From positions 29,561,912-29,625,911 of the forward strand of contig OZ026848.1 in assembly GCA_964023205.1 (NCBI GenBank): 64,000 nt of DNA, given 5' to 3'. The notes under the pieces are model-generated. The model did not search any database. It was not told the DNA's origin and was given only the letters and a program-made list of their open reading frames with translations. Below are positions 1-11,694 of this stretch, piece by piece. The stretch's first letter is position 1. Each line of letters starts with the position of its first letter. The position numbers were made by a program, and so were the translations under genes. Source of the stretch: Lutraria lutraria. Its lineage: Eukaryota > Mollusca > Bivalvia > Venerida > Mactridae.

Positions 1-465
1 AATATAATAATTGGACCAGTACTTCTACTGGTTATCATGTGATGCATCAATACATGTTCAACATGCATTCTCAATAAATGCGTGAACCTGCTCCCCTACA
101 CCCCTTCAACAGATTTTTCTGATCCCTAAGATAATTCAATGCCAAGAGTATGACTTGTTTCAGAGGAATACAGAAAGTAATCGAAGTCTCAAGGTTTCTT
201 GAATTATACATACAATATCTAAATCCAGACACAACTTTTGTTGGGAAAACTCAGCAAAAACAAACATATGATGACATTTTGAGAAATTGAATTCATTTCA
301 GTAGTTTGGGAATATAATAAAACAATCAAATATTGGGGAAAAAGATAATGAAATCTAAATAAAGGTTATGTAAAATGTAATAGAGTAATATATGGTTATA
401 ATGACTTCTTTGGGACTCAAATAAATACTTCAATACATCCATATTTCACTATATCAGTAACAGAC

Positions 466-700
466 CGTGCCATGCTACAGTGGTTAGTGAACAAGACTTG
501 TACCCCAGCGATCTAGGTTTGAATTTCAGTCGAATTTTGCAGCGGGTTATTCCCTTCTATGAAAATTTGACCAAAAAATTTTCCTCCATAAGTGGAGTCA
601 TTACCAGCTCAGTATGGAAAGACAAATTAGTACTGGTTAGAATAAACACCAGTAAAACTGATTAAGTGAACCAACTACTTTATTATACTGAAAGAGTGTT
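466..700 (+). repeat. tRNA-derived SINE, family B
   Basis: The tRNA-like head has an A-box-like ctacagtggttag (474-486) and a B-box-like ggtttgaattt (513-523), the internal RNA polymerase III promoter elements of tRNA-derived SINEs. The body has the family marks 'atgaaaatttgacc' and 'tactggttagaataaa'. Similar copies, diverged, lie at 4335, 17345, 31010 and 52450. Confidence 0.65.
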
Positions 701-778
701 GAAAATAGCTTTAAATCCACTAAAATGAAATATCAATAACACTGAAGTAAACAAGAAGTGTTTGTGAAACACGAATGC

Positions 779-1005
779 CCCCTCATGTCCTTGACCTTTG
801 ATCTTCTGACCTCAAAATAAATAGGGATCATCTTCATGAGATGACCAACCTTCCAACCAAATCTGAAGAGCTTAGGCCAAGTAGTTCTCTAGTTATTGGT
901 CGAACCAGGTCTGGTTATGGACGGACAGACTGACAGGCTGACCGACGAACGGACTGACATGTGCAAATCAATATAACACCTTTTCTTTCAAAAGGGGCAT
1001 AATAA
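779..1005. repeat. bivalve-type interspersed repeat
   Basis: It starts at 'atgccccctcatgtcc', contains the GAC-rich run 'ggacggacagactgacagg' and ends at 'caaaaggggcataataaa'. The closely similar layout at 40580-40830 (complementary ends 'gccccc' and 'gggggcataa') shows it is an interspersed family. I recall this layout as common in bivalve genomes, from memory and not from a search. Confidence 0.55.
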
Positions 1006-1324
1006 AGGCTAAGTCAGGGCAATATTTACTTCATTTTATCTTTTTTCACATTATTTGAGTTCACTATAACCATGTTTTACTGTACTGTAAATTATATCCA
1101 ATGAGAAATGGATATAGCGTATAAAGCCAGTTGATACAAGGTACAGTACATAAATAATTATGAGAAACCTACTATAAGTACCACAAGAAGCCAAACACTG
1201 CAATTAACGAGCTTTGTCATCATTTAACACAACTAGACGTAAAATCTATAATAACATTGTCCAGAATGGTTTGGTCGAAAGTTTATGATTTGTTGTACAA
1301 TAGATCACAATCATTGTAGGTAAA

Positions 1325-1500
1325 GCTATGATTGGTTCACTAGTCGTATCATACTGATTTTGATTGGTTTTACAAATTTTAAAACTTTTGATTTTGATTT
1401 GATAAGCAGTTTAAAACATTGATTTTGATTGGTTCTTCAGTTTTTAAAACATTGATTGTGATTGGCTCATTGTTCATTTTTGTAGATTGTGATTGGTTCA
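1325..1500. repeat. degenerate direct repeat 'gattttgattggtt'
   Basis: About six diverged copies of a GATTGGTT-containing unit at irregular 25-50 base spacing, each with a T-rich spacer. No gene is visible. Confidence 0.45.
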
Positions 1501-3436
1501 TAAATTTGGAATTGACTATTGTTTTTCAAGCCCTTGAAAGTCTCCATCCAGAATAAAATACTTCAACTGTCTAGTTTTAATAAATATTTATGACTGAATC
1601 ATAAAGCACAGACCTTTAAAATGTGAACTTGATGTCTCTGCTAGACAAAGACACAAAATTAAATCAATACATATCTACCATATATTTCCTAATTAATGTC
1701 TCTCCCCTAATAAACACACCTCAAGGTTTTCAAAAAGGGGGCAATATTCATCTTAGGGAGTATTTGGGGTCAATCTTTAAGAAAATGCTTGCGGTAACCG
1801 TACTAAGAGTCATCGGTGGGTAGGTAGGTATAGGTAGAAAATGTTTTATTTGTAAATTTATTTTTGCATTGAACCCAAAGAACATGTCAAAATGTTATTT
1901 CTTTATTAAAGTAAACAAAGAAAATGACATTACAAAAAGTGACCAAATCAAATGAGTATCAGTGTACAGACAGACGGACTGATGCATACTGATGTCGACA
2001 TCAAACTATAAGCCCTTGAAACTGGATTACGGTCATTAAGGGACAACTAATCATAAAGGGACAACTAATCAGTAAGCAAGCAAAATAAAACAAGAGTATT
2101 ATCTCCATGTTTTACAGGATTGTTGGCACTGAAGGTTGAAGATTATTCTCGGCTGCTTTTAGTTCACATAATTATATACCTGACAGCTATGTCAGGAATG
2201 GAAAGCTCCTAATGAGGAACACAACTGCAAGCTCTTTATGAAAATGGATCATAATGGACAAAATTGACCCAACAGTAATTGACAGAAAATGAATGGTAAG
2301 AATGTGTGGTCTGATCTGTTCTTACACAATGACAGCAATAGATGTCTAGAGGGAATACATAGAAAAGCATTTTAGCTTTTAATGTAAGGAATTACATTCC
2401 TAATCCTGTACTTTTCTGATGTGTCCTGCTCAATGCTACAAAAAATATTAACTCTACAAAAATAGCATAGACAAATTAACACTATTTCTTTGATAGTTAC
2501 CGCAGATACATCAATTTATTTTACGACATTTTTAAACTTTTGTTTGGAGTTGTTGCCCTTGTTGAAAAAAAAAGAAAAACGATTAATTTCTGTAGATATT
2601 GCGCGGTGACCAATATTGTCGTTATCAAATTAGATTGATACTGTGTTATTGCATCATTTTACCATGTGTTTTCACAAAAACAGCACAAGAAAGCATTCTA
2701 ATGGTAAGACATTAGCATATCATGACTTGAAATTCAAATTTTAGATTCATCTAAACACATGGTCATTTATCTTAACTAAACAATATGAGACATTTTTCAA
2801 TGGTAACATGTCACTTAATTCATTATAAGTGACAAGAAAAGAGTTTTAAATTTAAACAAAGCTCAAGTATGTGATAGATGAGAACAAGATTATGCCAAAG
2901 CCAGAACAAAACAGGAATATTTCTAATTACTGATCGTGAGTCATTACAAAGACAATTCAGCCCCTATTTAGTCAATTTGCATAATTAAATTTATTATTAA
3001 AATGTTTTATTGAATTTTTTAAAAACAAGAAATGTCAAAGCCGAACTAAGTCTGGTTTTGTCGCATTGAAGTGAAATTAATCTAGAACAATGAAATCCAG
3101 GCACAATCTAATCAGCTTTTATTGATTGTGCCACTAATCTGTCATGATTGAAGCTATCAGTGTGAAGGGTGGGTGGGGTAAGTTCCCCCCCCCCCCCAAA
3201 ATACCACATCAATACTGATATTGGATGAGATGGGTTCAAATATGAACAATATTAGACAATTAAACTCAAAAATGCAAATTGAACATTATTTGTATGATTA
3301 ATTGTATTTCTTTTTGAAGCCAGGGAAATCGAATAATGAATTGTAAACTCAAGGGAGGCTACTGATAATGGTATCTTAAGAAGTCTGACCTAAGTTACTG
3401 ATCTTCCCTTGGGGTGTGTGTAATAAGACAACTTTT
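1500..3436. other. AT-rich non-coding DNA
   Basis: No supported exon or named repeat. It holds a 13-base poly(C) run at 3185-3197, a GAC-like fragment near 1965-1990 and AT-rich simple sequence. Short open frames here are no longer than chance allows. Confidence 0.5.
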
Positions 3437-3439
3437 TAA

Positions 3440-3482
3440 AATCAAAGTACTGAAAGTCCTCATGGAAACTGAACTTTAATAG
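3440..3482 (+). repeat. fragment of TGGAAACTGAA-ended MITE
   Basis: It matches the first 40 bases of the elements at 5132, 9711, 11326 and 15618 ('tcaaagtactgaaagt.ctcatggaaactgaactt') and then breaks off. Confidence 0.55.
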
Positions 3483-3636
3483 ACTAAGAACATAAGAATA
3501 TTTCAAGAACAATTCACATTTTCATGAATTCACATCAAGCACAGCTACCAAATGCAGTAAAATAAATCTGTGTTTTGCTAGGGGCCATTTCCTTTACAAT
3601 AGCTCTTCTTCTCTAACACAACAGTTATTGTAATTA

Positions 3637-3804
3637 CAGTAAAACCTGTAAACAATGGCCACTCTTGGGTAAAACATGTGGCCTTTATTTGGAGGGGGGG
3701 GGGGGGTCATTTTGTTCTAAATAATCAATGATGTTTTTTAAAAGAACGACCTTTAATCACAGGGTGTCCTTTATTTGGGGCGGCACTAACATAAGTTTAA
3801 CTGA
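3637..3804 (+). repeat. CAGTCAAACCTGTG-family MITE (copy 1)
   Basis: It starts cagtaaaacctgt after TA and ends at aagtttaactg. The interior has the family order: 'ggccactcttggg', 'gtggcctttatt', 'ttgttctaaataatcaatg', 'agggtgtccttta'. A 13-base poly(G) run (3694-3706) interrupts it. Confidence 0.6.
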
Positions 3805-4334
3805 AGATCGTTATAAAGTCTATAAAATGGGCACCACAACAATCTTGGTTTCTTACAGTAATTAAAACAAAGGGTCATCTAAATGCTCTCCAGTCTGGCC
3901 TACAACAAGACAAACAGTAACAAACTGACCACTTAGCAATAAGCAAAGATGGCATTTATTTTATATGGAAGGAGCACACTGGGTGTCAATTATAGATAGA
4001 AGTAAATCAATTAACACTAACAGTTGGAGAGCAAAAGTTCAAACTGTTTGTTTGTTAAGATAGCAATCAGAATAGATCACCTAGAAATTGGTGTAAAGAG
4101 TGGTTGAAAGCCTAAACGACCTATCTGTGGAATGGGTTCTGCAAACTATGATACATTTTTGCACTCATCGCAATTGATGGAAAATAGTTTTATGTGTCAA
4201 AACATATAAATAATAAAGACAGAATCTATGCATGTTTATATTACAATTTTGTGAAAGACTAGCCTCAGAAGTACCTCAGATTGGAAAACAAGATGTTGTT
4301 TTAATGTTTCAGTGGGTTCAATGCTAATTTACAA

Positions 4335-4570
4335 TGATATTTCTGTTATATACAGTGGCCCTTTGACCTTACCAGTTTCCTTGGACTGTATAATTCTAAC
4401 CAGTACTAACTAACCCTTCCACAAGGGGCTGGCAACTTGTTATCATATGGAGGAGAATTAATGTTTTGTGTCAAATTATCATGGAAGGGTATGACTTGCC
4501 ATAACTGGGACTTGAAGTCAGATCACCCGGTTACAAGTTTGCACTTATCCTAAGACCACAGCTACAGCCA
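4335..4570 (-). repeat. SINE family B copy
   Basis: Read on the minus strand it has a B-box-like 'gacttcaagtcccag', then 'tcatacccttccatg', 'aatttgacac', 'agtactggttagaatt' and a tail in 'attgaaccc', matching the copy at 466-700. Confidence 0.6.
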
Positions 4571-4717
4571 TTGGATGAAGAGGACTAAAATCATGAGAAC
4601 TCAGGTTTCAAGCATTTTAAGAGGATAGGTTACTACTGTAATTTAGAAGTACCTAACAGGAAAACTGCCCAGCCGCCATAATTTCTTGGACCTATATTTC
4701 ATCTGAGGCCATTCTTA

Positions 4718-4915
4718 AAATTTCTTTTGTTTCTGGCCCCATGCTTATCAAAATAGGATTGGTAGGTTGTGTCCTCTTGGCTCTTAAAAGAGTGTGGATA
4801 GGTAAAAGAAGTGAGAAAGCCGACATACCTATCTTCCAGCCTTTTTAAAAGTCTAGGGTCATGGGGAAAATTAGGGTCAGTAGAGTAACCAGAAATAAAC
4901 AATCCTTTCTTATGC
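4718..4915. repeat. foldback MITE with GTTTCTGGTTACC-type ends (copy 1)
   Basis: The left end 'ttttgtttctggcc' and right end 'gtaaccagaaataaac' are inverted. The interior 'aggattggtaggt' and 'gggaaaattagggt' is shared with copies at 5691 and 22203. A 104-codon minus-strand open frame runs across it and is not supported as a gene. Confidence 0.6.
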
Positions 4916-5131
4916 CTTATCATACACAGTAAAATATTGCCCCATGCTAAAACAGGACAAGACAATCTACAATGGCACAGTACACTAATTAGAACAATCA
5001 ACACTATCAACAATTGATGAACAGAAAACAGGTTTTATTTTCTAACACTACAGTCTGATCAACTTATTGTTTAGTCTGATCATCCAGATAGCTGTATCTC
5101 TGAATCAAAACACTGGAAGTACCAGTAGATA

Positions 5132-5315
5132 GATCAAAGTACTGAAAGTACTCATGGAAACTGAATTTACAAAGAACAGCATTGCAACATGGAATGAAAA
5201 CTAAGTTAACTGTAGTTCAACAAACGCTTGGCATACTACCTGGTCCGCATCAAAATTCATGCGCGCTGAGCGAGTGATGCAACGGGAAGCTGAATTTTGA
5301 TTCAGTTTCCAATAA
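5132..5315 (+). repeat. MITE with TGGAAACTGAA terminal inverted repeats (copy 1)
   Basis: It opens 'atcaaagtactgaaagtact' with 'atggaaactgaa' and closes 'tgattcagtttccaat', an 11-base inverted repeat. The core 'catcaaaattcatgcgcgct' followed by 'gagcgagtgatg' is nearly constant between copies. Confidence 0.65.
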
Positions 5316-5690
5316 TCATCAACCAATGGCTCTTATGATTTCTCTGAAGATGACAGACAAAAACTAGGCAGTGTCTAAGCAAAGAGATTTTCATAATGTT
5401 TAACGAACGTGATGCTGAATGCTGAAAAAACTAGGATTTTTAGACTGAGTAATGTTACATTATTGGGACAAATAAATATCAACAGTTCTTATAATGAACC
5501 CTCTTGATGATGGCTTCCTGAAGACTTGTTACATTATACCCCAGTCTAATAGTTAATAATAGTTCATGAAATATTCATGTTTTCATGAATTCCATAAGAA
5601 GACATAAGTAAGCTAAGAAGTAACATTCATTGTAGACAATTACCTATAACAACAGACTTTCGATCCCCAATAACTATCATCAGGCATAAC

Positions 5691-5880
5691 AAATGTTTGT
5701 TTCTTGTTACACACTCGTCAAAAATAGGGAAAGTAGGTCAGGGATTTTTTTTTGCTTCCGAAAGCATGCGGAAAGATAAAAATAGTGAGAAAGTGGATGT
5801 ATTGTTCCTCGTGCCTAATGACAAGTTTAGGGTAACAAGGAAAAAATTAGGGTAGGATTGGTGACCAGAAACAAATATTA
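5691..5880. repeat. foldback MITE with GTTTCTGGTTACC-type ends (copy 2)
   Basis: Left end 'gtttgtttcttgttac' and right end 'ggtgaccagaaacaaa' are inverted. The interior 'aaaatagggaaagtaggt' and 'aaaaattagggtagg' match copy 1. Confidence 0.6.
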
Positions 5881-6239
5881 TTAGTTTTAGCCCAAGACTG
5901 ACATACTAAATGTACAATAAAGAATTCCACAAAGTACATTTTTAATATCAACAACTTATGTATCAATATTACTGTAAATTGTCAACAAAACCACCACCTG
6001 ACAACAAACAAATGTATTTCTATCATATACTTGTAATGTTCGTACACCAAAATGGTAAAAATTTGACAACAAGATGTTTACAGACGTATCGTGGGAAATT
6101 AAGGGTCAGACAAAAGTAAAAGCAGACAATTTAATGATCAACAATGTCTATTTTTATAAATGTGTTGACAACAAGATGTTATAAAAATAGTCAGTTCATT
6201 CAATTTAAGGACAAATAACATTTACTGGACAATTTCAAT

Positions 6240-6440
6240 AACTTTTCACTCTGTGAAGTACAACTTCAAACCAAGAGCAATGGTCATTTAGAGACTTTTC
6301 CAGCTTTAACAGTGGAGAAAGACCCTAGGGGGACACCCGGGTAGAATCACCAACCTTCTGTTGTCTCAAGTGGGATTAAAACTTACAACAGATAGGGGTT
6401 ATAGTGACCACTAGTCAGAGACCCACCATGTCGCCCCTGC
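6240..6440 (-). repeat. SINE family A copy
   Basis: On the minus strand the tRNA-like head is at 6375-6440 ('gtctctgactagtggtca', then 'gttttaatccc'). The body ends toward 'aagctggaaaagtctc' and 'agtgaaaagt'. The structure matches copies at 9130 and 53360. Confidence 0.5.
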
Positions 6441-6449
6441 CCGCTTAAT

Positions 6450-6945
6450 TTAGAATCTTCAGCTTAACAACTGGCTATAATACTAGAATCTTCAGCTAAA
6501 CAACTGGCTATAATACTAGAATCTTCAGCTAAACAACTGGCTATAATACTAGAATCTTCAGCTAAACAACTGGCTATAATACTAGAATCTTCAGCTAAAC
6601 AACTGGCTATAATACTAGAATCTTCAGCTAAACAACTGGTTATAATACTAGAATCTTCAGCTAAACAACTGGTTATAATACTAGAATCTTCAGCTAAACA
6701 ACTGGTTATAATACTAGAATCTTCAGCTAAACAACTGGCTATAATACTAGAATCTTCAGCTAAACAACTGGCTATAATACTAGAATCTTCAGCTGAACAA
6801 CTGGTTATAATACTAGAATCTTCAGCTAAACAACTGGTTATAATACTAGAATCTTCAGCTAAACAACTGGTTATAATACTAGAATCTTCAGCTAAACAAC
6901 TGGCTATAATACTAGAATCTTCAGCTAAACAACTGGCTATAATGC
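6450..6945. repeat. 33-bp tandem array, about 15 copies
   Basis: The unit 'agaatcttcagctaaacaac' followed by 'tggctataatact' is repeated head to tail with very few changes (ggc/ggt, taa/tga). Every frame contains stops, so it is not coding. Near-identity of copies points to recent amplification or ongoing homogenisation. Confidence 0.95.
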
Positions 6946-7557
6946 ATCATCTGATAAAATATGGAAAACTGTAAATTTTGGTATATGTGATTTTGACACC
7001 AGACAAAAAAATCTTTAGCATTACACACAGATATATACTGAAAACAAACCTATCAGCTAATGTTACATCTTATCTTTAATAGTCCTGCATGAACAATGAT
7101 TCTTAACACTAATATGGCAGGGCTATTTCAGATTTAGATAACTTTGACAGCAATATATCCATTATAAACAATATTTTATCAGTGTATTGACCCATAGTTT
7201 AATCAACTAGAATTATCTCCCTTGATAAACTTTTCATTGATGTAAGTGTGTGAGCCATAAAACTGATGGCAATTAGCACTAATTAAGATCAAACACAATA
7301 CAGGTGGTAAAAGAATTTTATTACAACAGATTTAAGTGCTCATATGAATTATCTATACTCATATAATCTCCAGCTGATATAAGTATTTATCTTAAATAAC
7401 TTTGCCAAATAAATTATACCAATATCTATACTCCCAAAGCTATTGTTCGGAGAATAATTATTGCCTGAAATATTGAAGTGCTTTGGGGATACATAAAATC
7501 ATTTTGTTACAACATGTATTAATTTCTGGTTACTTCAACTAAATCAATCTGAAGTGT
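6946..7557. other. AT-rich non-coding DNA
   Basis: No exon or repeat family recognised. Confidence 0.5.
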
Positions 7558-7558
7558 A

Positions 7559-7733
7559 CAGTTAAACCTGTGTAAGCTTCCACCATCAAATAAAAACCAC
7601 CATGTAAATAAAGGCCATTCTTATGAAAACCTCCAATTACTTAGAACAAGATGACCTCCAAATAAAGGTCACCTGTCAATAAAGGCCACATAATGTCTTT
7701 CCAAAGTGTGGCCTTTGTACACAGCTTTGACTG
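7559..7733 (+). repeat. CAGTCAAACCTGTG-family MITE (copy 2)
   Basis: Starts cagttaaacctgtg and ends cacagctttgactg, inverted. The interior repeats 'aataaaggccac' and is in the orientation opposite to copy 1. Confidence 0.75.
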
Positions 7734-7809
7734 TATACAAATGACAATGAGCTTTTACTAGACCAGAGACCTGACAAACAAGAAAACATTCCTGGCCTGA
7801 ACAAAGCAT

Positions 7810-7891
7810 TACGAGGGTTCAACGCAACAGTGTCGTAACTCATATTGAAATAAGAACAACTTATGACAGTTTTGCGCTGAGCCCTTGATTA
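7810..7891 (-). repeat. 84-bp hairpin element (copy 1)
   Basis: Near-palindrome: 'cgagggttcaacgcaaca' at the left pairs with 'ttttgcgctgagcccttg' at the right around an 18-base loop. It is the reverse orientation of copies at 14883, 18193, 31392 and 58356. Confidence 0.85.
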
Positions 7892-7932
7892 CTGGACACT
7901 GGACAAAACATTCCTAGTGAAACATGGATGTA

Positions 7933-8110
7933 CAGTCAAGCCTGTGTTAGCAGCCACCTCCAATTAAAGGCCACCCGCTGAATGAAGGCCATTCTTTTGA
8001 AAACTGTCATTGATTATTTAGAACTAAATGACCTCTGAATAAAGGCCACTTGCCAATAAAGGCCATATTATACTTTTCCAAAGGGTGGCCTTTCTTCACA
8101 TATTTAACTG
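7933..8110 (+). repeat. CAGTCAAACCTGTG-family MITE (copy 3)
   Basis: Starts cagtcaagcctgtgtta and ends atatttaactg, with 'ggccattcttttgaaaactg' and 'ggtggcctttcttcac' in the standard order. Confidence 0.75.
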
Positions 8111-8392
8111 TATATATAAGTGATTATTCAGGTCTCCAGTCACTATTATCATATTCCACTGTATTTCTATTGCTGTATTGCTTCAAAGCCTACCAGGACA
8201 GAAATAACTACCATCAAACATCCAAATTACAAGAATTACATGAATTCATCACATAAGCTAACATTGTCTAATTGTTTGTCAATGAACTGTGGATTTGTTT
8301 TCTACACTGTGCATAATTTATGAGCTTTGAAAGAGTTCACAAATTCATTTACAGTCAAGTCAGATCCACAAAAGTAATGAGGACTTAGATAT

Positions 8393-8509
8393 ACAGAAAA
8401 ACCTGTTTCCAGCCACCTCAGAATAAAAGCCACCCTGTGAATAAAGGACATTCTTTGAAAAAATCAACATTGGTTATTTAGAACAAACTATCCATCACAG
8501 GATTGACTG
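8393..8509 (+). repeat. CAGTCAAACCTGTG-family MITE, internally deleted (copy 4)
   Basis: Starts cagaaaaacctgt, keeps the first half, then jumps to 'atcacaggattgactg'. The second half is missing. Confidence 0.6.
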
Positions 8510-9129
8510 CACACCATGCTCTTCAAAGGCATTTCTGTGTTTTTTTTGTAGCAAGCTATTAGTTACCTATTTTCCAGTCATTTTGGTGTTTTTTTTCAGG
8601 ACACTAAGACATTAAGATAATTTTTTTATTACCCCTGTAAGACACCCGTAAATGCCCCATCCCCTATAAAGAACCCCTAATGAATGCCCTCACCTGATAC
8701 CCCTCCACAATGCCCCCCCCCCCCCCCAATACATGCACCTCCATAAATTATTAGCTCAATTTTTTTGACAACAAATCATGTTTTACAATAGATGCTATTA
8801 CAAGCTGCCAAAGTAAATCCAAGACCAAATGAGTCCAAAAATCATTCCACAAAGAGAAAAAAAATCTGTGAGATGTAACTTTCCACATGCATTTTTAGAG
8901 CATTTTCTGTGAAAAGAATCTCACATCTGCTAACATACTTACAAGATCAAATTAATTACAGATGGACCATAAAGTCTCTGTCCAGTGTTGCTATTCAACC
9001 ATGAACAAACCATCTGTCCCAATAATTACAGGTATGATATTAGTACAGACCGCACACTCTGAGGTGAAATAAAAGCCATGTAAAACATGTTTACTTTTCA
9101 TTGATGGTTATTTTATTATGATCTTTATT
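8510..9129. other. non-coding DNA with simple sequence
   Basis: T-rich runs, a 15-base poly(C) at 8713-8727 and a C-rich degenerate repeat at 8630-8730. A possible minus-strand donor (GATCTT|GTAAGT near 8939) has no convincing exon behind it. Confidence 0.4.
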
Positions 9130-9365
9130 TTTTTTTCACTGGTGTCTTACGTGGCACCAACACCAATGGGCATTGGTGACTTTTTCAGCTCTAGAAGTGT
9201 AAGAAGACCCCAGGTACACAAGAAAACTCAAAGTAAACATGGTGAGCTAGCCGGACAGCTTCCTCACATGTGATGTTATCTGGTCCTGTGGGGATTTGAA
9301 CTCACAGCAGTGCAGCTAGGACCGGTGATTACCAGTCAAAGACTATAACCACTGAACTATGGAGA
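9130..9365 (-). repeat. SINE family A copy, well-preserved head
   Basis: Minus strand: A-box-like 'tagttcagtggttatag' and B-box-like 'gagttcaaatccc' form a tRNA-like head at 9288-9365. The body has 'acatgtgaggaagctgtcc' and the tail 'ttggtgccacgtaagacac'. Confidence 0.7.
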
Positions 9366-9440
9366 CCTCCAGCTTAGCTACGGTGTTTAATTGCCAAGTA
9401 TTTCATTTTCTCAAAATCTCATCCAGTACGTATAAATGTA

Positions 9441-9540
9441 CAGTCAAACCTGTGAACAAAGACCAACCTTTACTGAGGTGGCCCTTATTTAGGGGTCATT
9501 TTATCTTAATAATCAATGATAGTTTTTCATTGGTAAAATG
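9441..9540 (+). repeat. CAGTCAAACCTGTG-family MITE, truncated (copy 5)
   Basis: Starts cagtcaaacctgtgaaca and runs through 'ataatcaatgatagtttttc', then ends without the right terminal repeat. Confidence 0.65.
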
Positions 9541-9710
9541 AGGTGGTAATGATATATCAAGATGGTGGCAAAGTTTGGCAGTATTAATTCAGAAGTCAAT
9601 AAATATGTTCTAGTGACTAAAAAATGTCTGAATTTTTCAAGGTTATCATTTTAGATATATTTTAAATATCAGCAAGATATTTTCTGACCATCAATGACTG
9701 GTTCCCAAAA

Positions 9711-9890
9711 TCAAAGTACTGAAAGTACTCGTGGAAACTGAACTTACATTGACTTGAGACAGGAACCATGCAGTTTAAGAATTGCATGGCGGATCTAGAA
9801 AAACGTAATACTTTGGTCTGCATCAAAATTCAGGTGCGTCAAGTGAGTGATGGTCTTGGAAAGTTGAACTTAATCATTCAATTTCCACAA
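9711..9890 (+). repeat. MITE with TGGAAACTGAA ends (copy 2)
   Basis: Left 'gtactcgtggaaactgaac', core 'catcaaaattcaggtgcg', right 'cattcaatttccac'. It is more diverged than copy 1 and leaves a chance 84-codon open frame. Confidence 0.65.
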
Positions 9891-10274
9891 AAACATGTAA
9901 AATGTCCAAACCTTTTCAGAATCTCGACATTGATTAATCACTTCCCATGTTTTATTGCATCTATCATTACAAACCAAATCCAGAAAAAAAGTTTTCACGG
10001 CAATGAATACAAAGGTAAATAATATTATGTATTGCAGACAATTGAGTTACATCATAGTCTCAGATCTTAACAAGGATAAATACAATTTGTGGCTGATGTT
10101 CCTTTAGGATAAAACGTATTACATTACCCAATCGTAAGAGCTTGTTGCGAGAACAATATTATGTCTGAGATGCGAGAAAATGACGAAGGTCAATCAGTCA
10201 TTAGGACTTTTTTTCCGCGTTTATAACTAGAGAGAAGTAATGAATTAGTGATAGTAAAAATATAATCAGAATTA

Positions 10275-10392
10275 CAGTCGCACCTGTGTTCACAGTATGT
10301 TCTAAATAATCAATGACAAGTTTTAAAAGAATGGCCTTTTAACACACTGGGTGGCCTTTAATTGGAGATGACTGCTAACACAGGTTTGACTG
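10275..10392 (+). repeat. CAGTCAAACCTGTG-family MITE, internally deleted (copy 6)
   Basis: Starts cagtcgcacctgtgttcaca and ends aacacaggtttgactg. Part of the left half is missing. Confidence 0.7.
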
Positions 10393-10766
10393 TTATTGTC
10401 AAAAAAAAAACACAAAAAGACATCAGGCCATTTAATTAAATTACACAGACCAACCATATTTAAGGATAGTGACATAAACAGTGCTATCCATTTTTACAGG
10501 AAAACCTGAACTCTAGTATTAAGCGATAATAATGTAATCACAGCAAAGGTGATAAATTCTTGTTTATGAAGAAAAAAATACTGGGATTCATAGAGTTTTA
10601 TTACATAATAGCACAGCAGAGATGGCAAAAATGTCAATAAGTCATTTGATTTATGCTACAGTCCCATGAGGGGGGCAGGGTCTCAAGCAAAGTGAGTAAC
10701 ATATATTTTTGTTAAATCTTTCACATTTGGATTTTTCATTCGCTGTTTGTTATATTGAGTACCGTA

Positions 10767-10882
10767 TTATTCTTTACTCATGATTTGTAATCCAGTAAGG
10801 AGTCCAACTGTAACAAACGGAACTCCTCGGCATTTGTCGTAAGAAAAGACCCTCGGACATAATAGGCAGGCCGCCATTTTGT
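10767..10882 (-). promoter_or_regulatory. YY1-like ATG context with a 36-codon open frame
   Basis: On the minus strand CAAAATGGCGGCC (10871-10882) matches a YY1 site overlapping a start codon, an arrangement known from translation-start regions of animal genes. The ATG at 10877 opens 36 codons (MAACLLCPRVFSYDKCRGVP...) to a stop at 10767. Several CpGs lie nearby (10820-10900). No convincing donor within the frame was found, so this could be a chance motif or part of a repeat. Confidence 0.2.
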
Positions 10883-11205
10883 TGTAGTTGTTCACGGGCT
10901 ACATTCCATCATTGCTGGCATTGAGAATCCAAGGATGGAAACAATGTTTTTCTTTCAATTGGAACTTAATGTGATTATATCAATTGCGAATGATAAACAG
11001 TTTGGAAGTCTGTAATTCTGAAAATAATTCTTTAAAACAAGTACCTATATTGTTGAAAAAGTAGTGACCGGAAACCGCATATCCAAAATTTGTAACCCTA
11101 CACTTATGTACAAGGCGTATTTCTAAGTTATGGAAATGCTCGAGTAGTTACAATTGCAACTGTAACTATCAAAGATAATCCTCCTCCGTCATTCACACAT
11201 CAAGA

Positions 11206-11265
11206 ACTTTTCATGAACAATTCACGAAGTATACAGGATTAGTTCAAGAAAAAATTCATTTTGCC
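11206..11265 (+). repeat. TTCATGAA-type repeat fragment
   Basis: 'cttttcatgaacaattcacg' followed by 'aagtatacagg' and 'ttcaagaaaaaattcat' matches the family seen at 16427, 19871, 27528-27829 and 36451. Confidence 0.45.
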
Positions 11266-11325
11266 ATCTGGTAAATGTAAAGGACTTAAATGTTTATAAA
11301 GGCAAGACACATGAATTAAAGTTTA

Positions 11326-11506
11326 ATCAAAGTACTGAAAGTACTCATGGAAACTGGACTTACACTGACCTGCATTGCAATGGGAACTATAGTTAAACAA
11401 TAGCATGGTGGATGTAGATAAACATAATACTTTGATATACATCAAAATTCAAGAGCGCTGAGTGATAGACGGCTATGGAAAGCTGAACTTTTGTTCAGTG
11501 TCTAAA
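11326..11506 (+). repeat. MITE with TGGAAACTGAA ends (copy 3)
   Basis: 'caaagtactgaaagtactca', 'atgtagataaacataatact' and 'catcaaaattcaagagcgct' are in the family order. The right end 'tcagtgtctaaa' is mutated. Confidence 0.65.
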
Positions 11507-11694
11507 AATTACTACTTTAGTCAAGATGTCGAAGAATTAAAACTTTGGGTCTTGCATAAAAGGGCTTAATGTCATGATTAATAACATCATTGGTGCCAAT
11601 GTCCATTGATAGAACTTGGAAGCTGACAATCTAACACACAGAATGATGGAAAAAATGTATCCAAGTACTTCTGTACAAAAACCTTAATGGCAAT

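Noticed and set aside
4699..5013. 104-codon minus-strand frame
   Set aside because: It overlaps a foldback MITE with copies elsewhere.
466..9365. True tRNA genes at SINE heads
   Set aside because: A- and B-box-like words are present, but acceptor and anticodon stems do not pair and SINE bodies follow.
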